Assembly (NCBI GenBank): GCA_002316385.1
Contig: DCDL01000059.1
Span: 53,670-64,627 of the forward strand
Reading direction: 5' to 3'
DNA length: 10,958 bases
Source: Clostridium sp. UBA1056
GTDB taxonomy: Bacteria; Bacillota; Clostridia; Clostridiales; Clostridiaceae
Below the pieces are notes generated by a model. That model saw only the letters and a list, made by a program, of their open reading frames with translations. It was not told the origin of the DNA and searched no databases. This document shows, one piece after another, positions 7,255-10,958 of this stretch. Each line of letters opens with the position of its first letter. Within the stretch, counting starts at the first letter, position 1. The position numbers and the translations under genes were made by a program.

Positions 7255-10200
7255 TACCTTCACCACCTTTTCCCTCATCTTCTAACTGCTGAAGAAGTTC
7301 TTTTTTATTTCTTCTAGGCATAACTTTAAAATTGTTAACTCCCATGGTTTCATCAAATTGGCATATAGAAGAAAAGTCACAGAATTCACAATAATAACTT
7401 TTTCCATTTTTACACGGAGTTACTTCTATAATTCCTTCTAGCATATCTTCACAAATTTCTCTAACCTTCTCCTTCATATGAGTTCTTAACACATTAAAGC
7501 CCTCATAAGTTATTACAGAACTATTATTCTTCGAAAACTCTACTTCCTCATTACCCTTTTTAGGTTTATTTAAGGATACAGGAATTATAGATGAAGTTCC
7601 ACCATTTTCTATGGTTTTATCCATTTCCTTAACTACCTTTAAGTCCTTTATGATAATTCCCTTCATTTTTAATGCTTTTAATACTTCTTCTTCTAAATTT
7701 TCCATGGTAAGCTTTTTAGAACCATCCATTATTGGATCATCCACAGAAAGGTATACCATAGCCCCTGGCATAGTCTTTCCCTTTCCTTCTGAAATTACTG
7801 GCTTATTAGACATTTTCTCCTGTTCAAGTGTTAAAATTGCATCTAAATAAGTTAATAGCTGAATTTTTAATCCATTATACACATCATTTATATCCAGATC
7901 TATTCTTCCAGTTTTATAATCCACAACTCTATAATAATTAACCCCATCTATAGTGGCTTTATCCACCCTATCAATCTTTCCTTGCAATTTTACTACTTCT
8001 CCTGTGGATAAGGTTATAGGTATTGGTGGATAATACTCATCTTTTCCAAAGGAAATTTCATATCCAAGAGGCTGAAAAGTTCCCCTCTCCATCTGCTCGT
8101 TAATAATTAATACCATTCTATATAGAATTCTTTTTACTCTTGTAGCTATATATTCATATCTCTTAGAGCTTTTTAATATCCTATGTTCCTCTGAGTTTGT
8201 AAGCTCTGATATAACATCATTTAGTACTCTCTCACAAAATTCTTTATCTAAAGTTCCCCACTTAACATTTTCTTTTTCTACTCTTCTAGAGAACTTTTCA
8301 AGACCTTCATGAATTAAATTTCCGAAATCAAGAGGTGCAAAAGTATAAATCTTTCTCTCCTTAGCTTTAAGTCCATACTTTACAAAATATCCAAAGGAAC
8401 AATTAGCATAAGCTTCTATTTTAGATACGCTAAGGTTTTTTCCATATAACTGTCTTATTTTATCTTTATCTATAGCTTCTACATGGTTTTTATAAGTGAA
8501 GCCGCCTATTACCTTAAGTAACTTTCCTCTGTACTCTGCTTCTTCATGATAATATCTATATATTTCTTTCCACAGTTCAGTTATCTCATCTTTTTCTACA
8601 TATTCATGAAGTTTCTTTATCAATCTATTAAAAGTAGGTGTTTTTCCCACTATACTCTTTTCATCTTCCGCTGCTTCACCCTTTAATATATCTGTACTCT
8701 CTGAAATATTAGGAAACAAAGATTTAAGCCTTGGAATAATCATAGAATATCTTTTGGTCTTTCCTTCTAAATCAGCAATCGGATAAGTAATATATATCAA
8801 ATTACTTGCAATGCTCAGTAAATTATATATTAAATATTGCTCTCCAAAAGCTAGTTCAAAACTGTTATCTGCAACACTTATATTATTATTTTTAAATGTT
8901 ATTCTGTCATTATCATTAAATAACCCTTCATCTCCAGAAATTCTTGGAAGTACTCCGTCATTTACACCCACTACTATAGCTACCATTACTTCTTGAGCCT
9001 TTATTCTCTCTGCACTTCCTACCACCACTTGGTCCATAGAAGTAGGAATTAACCCCATTTTATTGTGAGATATACCCATAGATAAAATACTATTAAATTC
9101 TTCTATAGTGACAACTTCATCTCCAAGAATATCTACAAATTGGTCTAAAAGCTCTATAAGCATATTCCAAATAGCACTATATTCATCTACCAATAAAAGA
9201 TTGTTATCTCTTTTAAATTTCTCTATATACTCATTTACATTTTCATAAACTCTATTATCAACTAGGAATTTATAAATACTTGAACAAATCTCCCTAACGC
9301 TATGTTTGCCCTTCAGTTCCTTCTCTAACTTAATGATAGGGCCTATTCCTTTATTTTTAATTTCAATTATATTTTCATATATAGGAGTTTTTCTCCAATA
9401 TTCATTATCCTCATCTATCCATTTCTTTCTGGTTTTTATGCCATACTCTAAAACATAATTTTCTAATAAATCTACTTCTTCTGCTGATAAATTTGCAAAA
9501 CCACTCTTAAAATAATTAACTATAGAATTATCTCTAAATCCTTTAGAAAATATGTTTAAAAGTGAGGTTATATATACAACTAATGGATTTGAAGCTATAT
9601 CTTCCTTATCATCTATAAAAAATGGGATTTCATATTCTTCAAATATTACCCTAACTATATCCTTATAGTTTTCTAAATCTCTACTTATCACTATGATATC
9701 TTTATATCTAAAGTTCTTCTCTCTAACTAGTTTCAAAATTTCCTTAGCTACATACTCAACTTCTCCATAAGGATTTTGAGCCTTAAAAATACTAATATTT
9801 TCTGTAGTATTCTCTAAAGTTTTTCCTCTGTTATTAAAATAATTTCTCTCTAAAAATGCTAGTTCCTTACTTTCTTTAAACCTATGCCCTATGCTCAAAT
9901 GGAGATTATTTTTAGGATAATATCCATAATCTTGAGCAAGCTTTGTGAGCTTTTCTTCTGTAGTATAGATTGGATAGAATGGATTAGTATCGTCATTTTT
10001 ATCTAAAACCTCATCTCCACCGTAAGGTATTGTTATATTAACATTGGTACATACCCTTAACAACTTACCTATGATGTCATATTGTTGAGGTGTAAATCCA
10101 TTAAATTCATCTATCCATACTTCTGAACCCTTTAAAAAATTACTTTCTTCAATCTTTCCTTTTAAAATAGTTAAATTATCCTCAGGGTCAAAGTATCCTT

Positions 10201-10711
10201 GACTAAGCTTATCTTGAAATCTTGAATAAATTGCTTCTACATCACTTAACTTATCCACTAGCAATGAACTTCCATCCACATTTCCCTTTAAATCTCTAAG
10301 AATCTGTGGAGTAATTTTATGCCTCTTAAACTCTGTTAATACCCCTATAATTTTATCTACAAAGCCCTTTTGTCTTGTAGCTTGTTTAAATATGCTAAGA
10401 TCATCCTTGACTTCCTCTATAGCTCTTCCCACAATTATTGCTTTTCCTGTGTCATTCATATATTTATGAGTTACTCCACCAACTTCATTAAAAACAGTAA
10501 AAGCCAATCTTTTAAAACTTAAAAGATGAACATTATTTATTCCAGTAGCTCCGATTCTTTCAATAATAGCTTTCTCTGCTCTAAAAGATAACTGCTCTGG
10601 AACTATTAATATCAACGGTTTCTTATTATCAACAGATTTTTCATAGATTTCTTCAATACATTTATAACTTTTTCCTGTACCTGATCTACCGTAAATGAAT
10701 CTAATTCCCAA
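7247..10711 (-). CDS. addB: AddB, ATP-dependent helicase/deoxyribonuclease subunit B
   Basis: Partner of AddA. In this family AddB carries the second nuclease, recognises Chi and has a degenerate, non-motor helicase fold. The protein is 1154 aa, close to the roughly 1166 aa of Bacillus subtilis AddB. Walker A GRSGTGKS lies at 8-15, and the other helicase motifs are not conserved, as expected. The RecB-type nuclease shows H801, D914 in GKIDRVD, D931-Y-K933-TG and Q951-LLTY. The iron-sulfur cluster ligands are C771 and C1108-x2-C1111-x5-C1117, with the same spacing as the known AddB cluster; C1100 is extra. The start codon is TTG (10711-10709): it yields MGIRFIYGRSGTGKS, an in-frame TAA lies five codons upstream (10726-10724), and AAGGA sits nine bases before it. 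It is first in an addB-addA operon and its TAG stop lies inside the addA start region. Confidence 0.97.
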   Translation of the reverse strand: MGIRFIYGRSGTGKSYKCIEEIYEKSVDNKKPLILIVPEQLSFRAEKAIIERIGATGINNVHLLSFKRLAFTVFNEVGGVTHKYMNDTGKAIIVGRAIEEVKDDLSIFKQATRQKGFVDKIIGVLTEFKRHKITPQILRDLKGNVDGSSLLVDKLSDVEAIYSRFQDKLSQGYFDPEDNLTILKGKIEESNFLKGSEVWIDEFNGFTPQQYDIIGKLLRVCTNVNITIPYGGDEVLDKNDDTNPFYPIYTTEEKLTKLAQDYGYYPKNNLHLSIGHRFKESKELAFLERNYFNNRGKTLENTTENISIFKAQNPYGEVEYVAKEILKLVREKNFRYKDIIVISRDLENYKDIVRVIFEEYEIPFFIDDKEDIASNPLVVYITSLLNIFSKGFRDNSIVNYFKSGFANLSAEEVDLLENYVLEYGIKTRKKWIDEDNEYWRKTPIYENIIEIKNKGIGPIIKLEKELKGKHSVREICSSIYKFLVDNRVYENVNEYIEKFKRDNNLLLVDEYSAIWNMLIELLDQFVDILGDEVVTIEEFNSILSMGISHNKMGLIPTSMDQVVVGSAERIKAQEVMVAIVVGVNDGVLPRISGDEGLFNDNDRITFKNNNISVADNSFELAFGEQYLIYNLLSIASNLIYITYPIADLEGKTKRYSMIIPRLKSLFPNISESTDILKGEAAEDEKSIVGKTPTFNRLIKKLHEYVEKDEITELWKEIYRYYHEEAEYRGKLLKVIGGFTYKNHVEAIDKDKIRQLYGKNLSVSKIEAYANCSFGYFVKYGLKAKERKIYTFAPLDFGNLIHEGLEKFSRRVEKENVKWGTLDKEFCERVLNDVISELTNSEEHRILKSSKRYEYIATRVKRILYRMVLIINEQMERGTFQPLGYEISFGKDEYYPPIPITLSTGEVVKLQGKIDRVDKATIDGVNYYRVVDYKTGRIDLDINDVYNGLKIQLLTYLDAILTLEQEKMSNKPVISEGKGKTMPGAMVYLSVDDPIMDGSKKLTMENLEEEVLKALKMKGIIIKDLKVVKEMDKTIENGGTSSIIPVSLNKPKKGNEEVEFSKNNSSVITYEGFNVLRTHMKEKVREICEDMLEGIIEVTPCKNGKSYYCEFCDFSSICQFDETMGVNNFKVMPRRNKKELLQQLEDEGKGGEGNE

Positions 10712-10958
10712 AATCTCACTTCCTTACTTTTAGTTTATTTCTCTTCTTAAATATCATCCTAAGTAATATTTAAAGTAAATTTTAATCTATATATCTTTAA
10801 TACCCTCTTGTAATCAATCTATTTGTCTCATGTTTAAAATTATAATACTTTTATCATCTATGTAGATAAGTATGTAAAAATATCTCTCTTGTATTAAGTT
10901 CCTATTGTAATATAATTTCAATTAACCTCAAATTTAAGGTTAGGCATCTGAAAATAAA
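10712..10958 (-). promoter_or_regulatory. addBA upstream region with ribosome binding site and weak promoter candidates
   Basis: No gene is visible in these 247 bases. On the minus strand the ribosome binding site AAGGA is at 10725-10721. The best-placed promoter candidate is TTGATT (10817-10812) with TATATA (10793-10788), spaced 18 bases, which would start the transcript roughly 70 bases before addB. A second candidate further upstream pairs TTTACA with GATAAA at 17 bases. Both are weak matches in AT-rich DNA. I see no LexA/SOS box of the GAAC-N4-GTTC type, so SOS control is not supported. Confidence 0.3.
10923..10942. repeat. short inverted repeat near the right edge
   Basis: TAACCT (10923-10928) and AGGTTA (10937-10942) are perfect complements around an eight-base centre that can pair further. 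No T-run follows on either strand, so it is not a clear terminator. It may be an operator, or part of a structure belonging to a gene beyond the window. Confidence 0.4.

Noticed and set aside
7611..7850. 79-residue plus-strand frame inside addB
   Set aside because: Antisense to addB with typical shadow-frame composition and no independent signals.
8811..8996. 61-residue plus-strand frame inside addB
   Set aside because: Antisense to addB; no ribosome binding site or context supporting expression.
10712..10958. LexA/SOS operator in front of addB
   Set aside because: No GAAC-N4-GTTC-like palindrome is present on either strand of the upstream region.
1..10958. CRISPR array, tRNA, rRNA or complete insertion sequence
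   Set aside because: No regularly spaced direct repeats, no tRNA cloverleaf, no rRNA signature and no transposase frame were seen.

Overview
The window is very AT-rich, uses TTA/ATA/AAA-type codons throughout, has strong AGGAGG-like ribosome binding sites and carries a complete addB-addA pair. This points to a low-GC Gram-positive, most likely Clostridium in the broad sense; the species cannot be named from the sequence alone.

Layout, left to right. Positions 1-504 hold no convincing gene. The first 60-90 bases are clearly GC-richer than the rest and end in a stable hairpin (57-87), so they may be the end of a structured RNA or a remnant of a gene or mobile element. The rest is AT-rich leader with a long perfect inverted repeat at 403-446. 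A plus-strand gene (505-1119) encodes a 204-residue protein with a bacterial-type 2[4Fe-4S] ferredoxin domain. It converges on a 55-residue single-pass membrane protein gene (1200-1367, minus), and the two share a bidirectional terminator (1158-1190). Next come a minus-strand 547-residue protein of unknown function (1535-3178) and a strong minus-strand terminator (3291-3328). The minus-strand addB-addA operon (7247-10711 and 3343-7254) follows. About 250 bases of addB upstream region complete the window.

How the genes work together: AddB and AddA form the AddAB helicase-nuclease, the Gram-positive counterpart of RecBCD. It processes double-strand DNA ends up to a Chi site and prepares a 3' single strand for RecA. 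AddA here keeps the full set of UvrD/SF1 helicase motifs plus a RecB-type nuclease. AddB keeps Walker A, a second RecB-type nuclease and the four cysteines of the AddB iron-sulfur cluster. The genes overlap by eight bases (ATGAGTAG), so translational coupling is likely. The other three genes look like separate transcription units, and nothing in the sequence ties them to DNA repair.

I see no clear new defence or mobile system. The most open items are the unrecognised 547-residue protein, the unannotated 55-residue membrane protein, the GC-rich left edge and the long AT hairpin in front of the ferredoxin-like gene.
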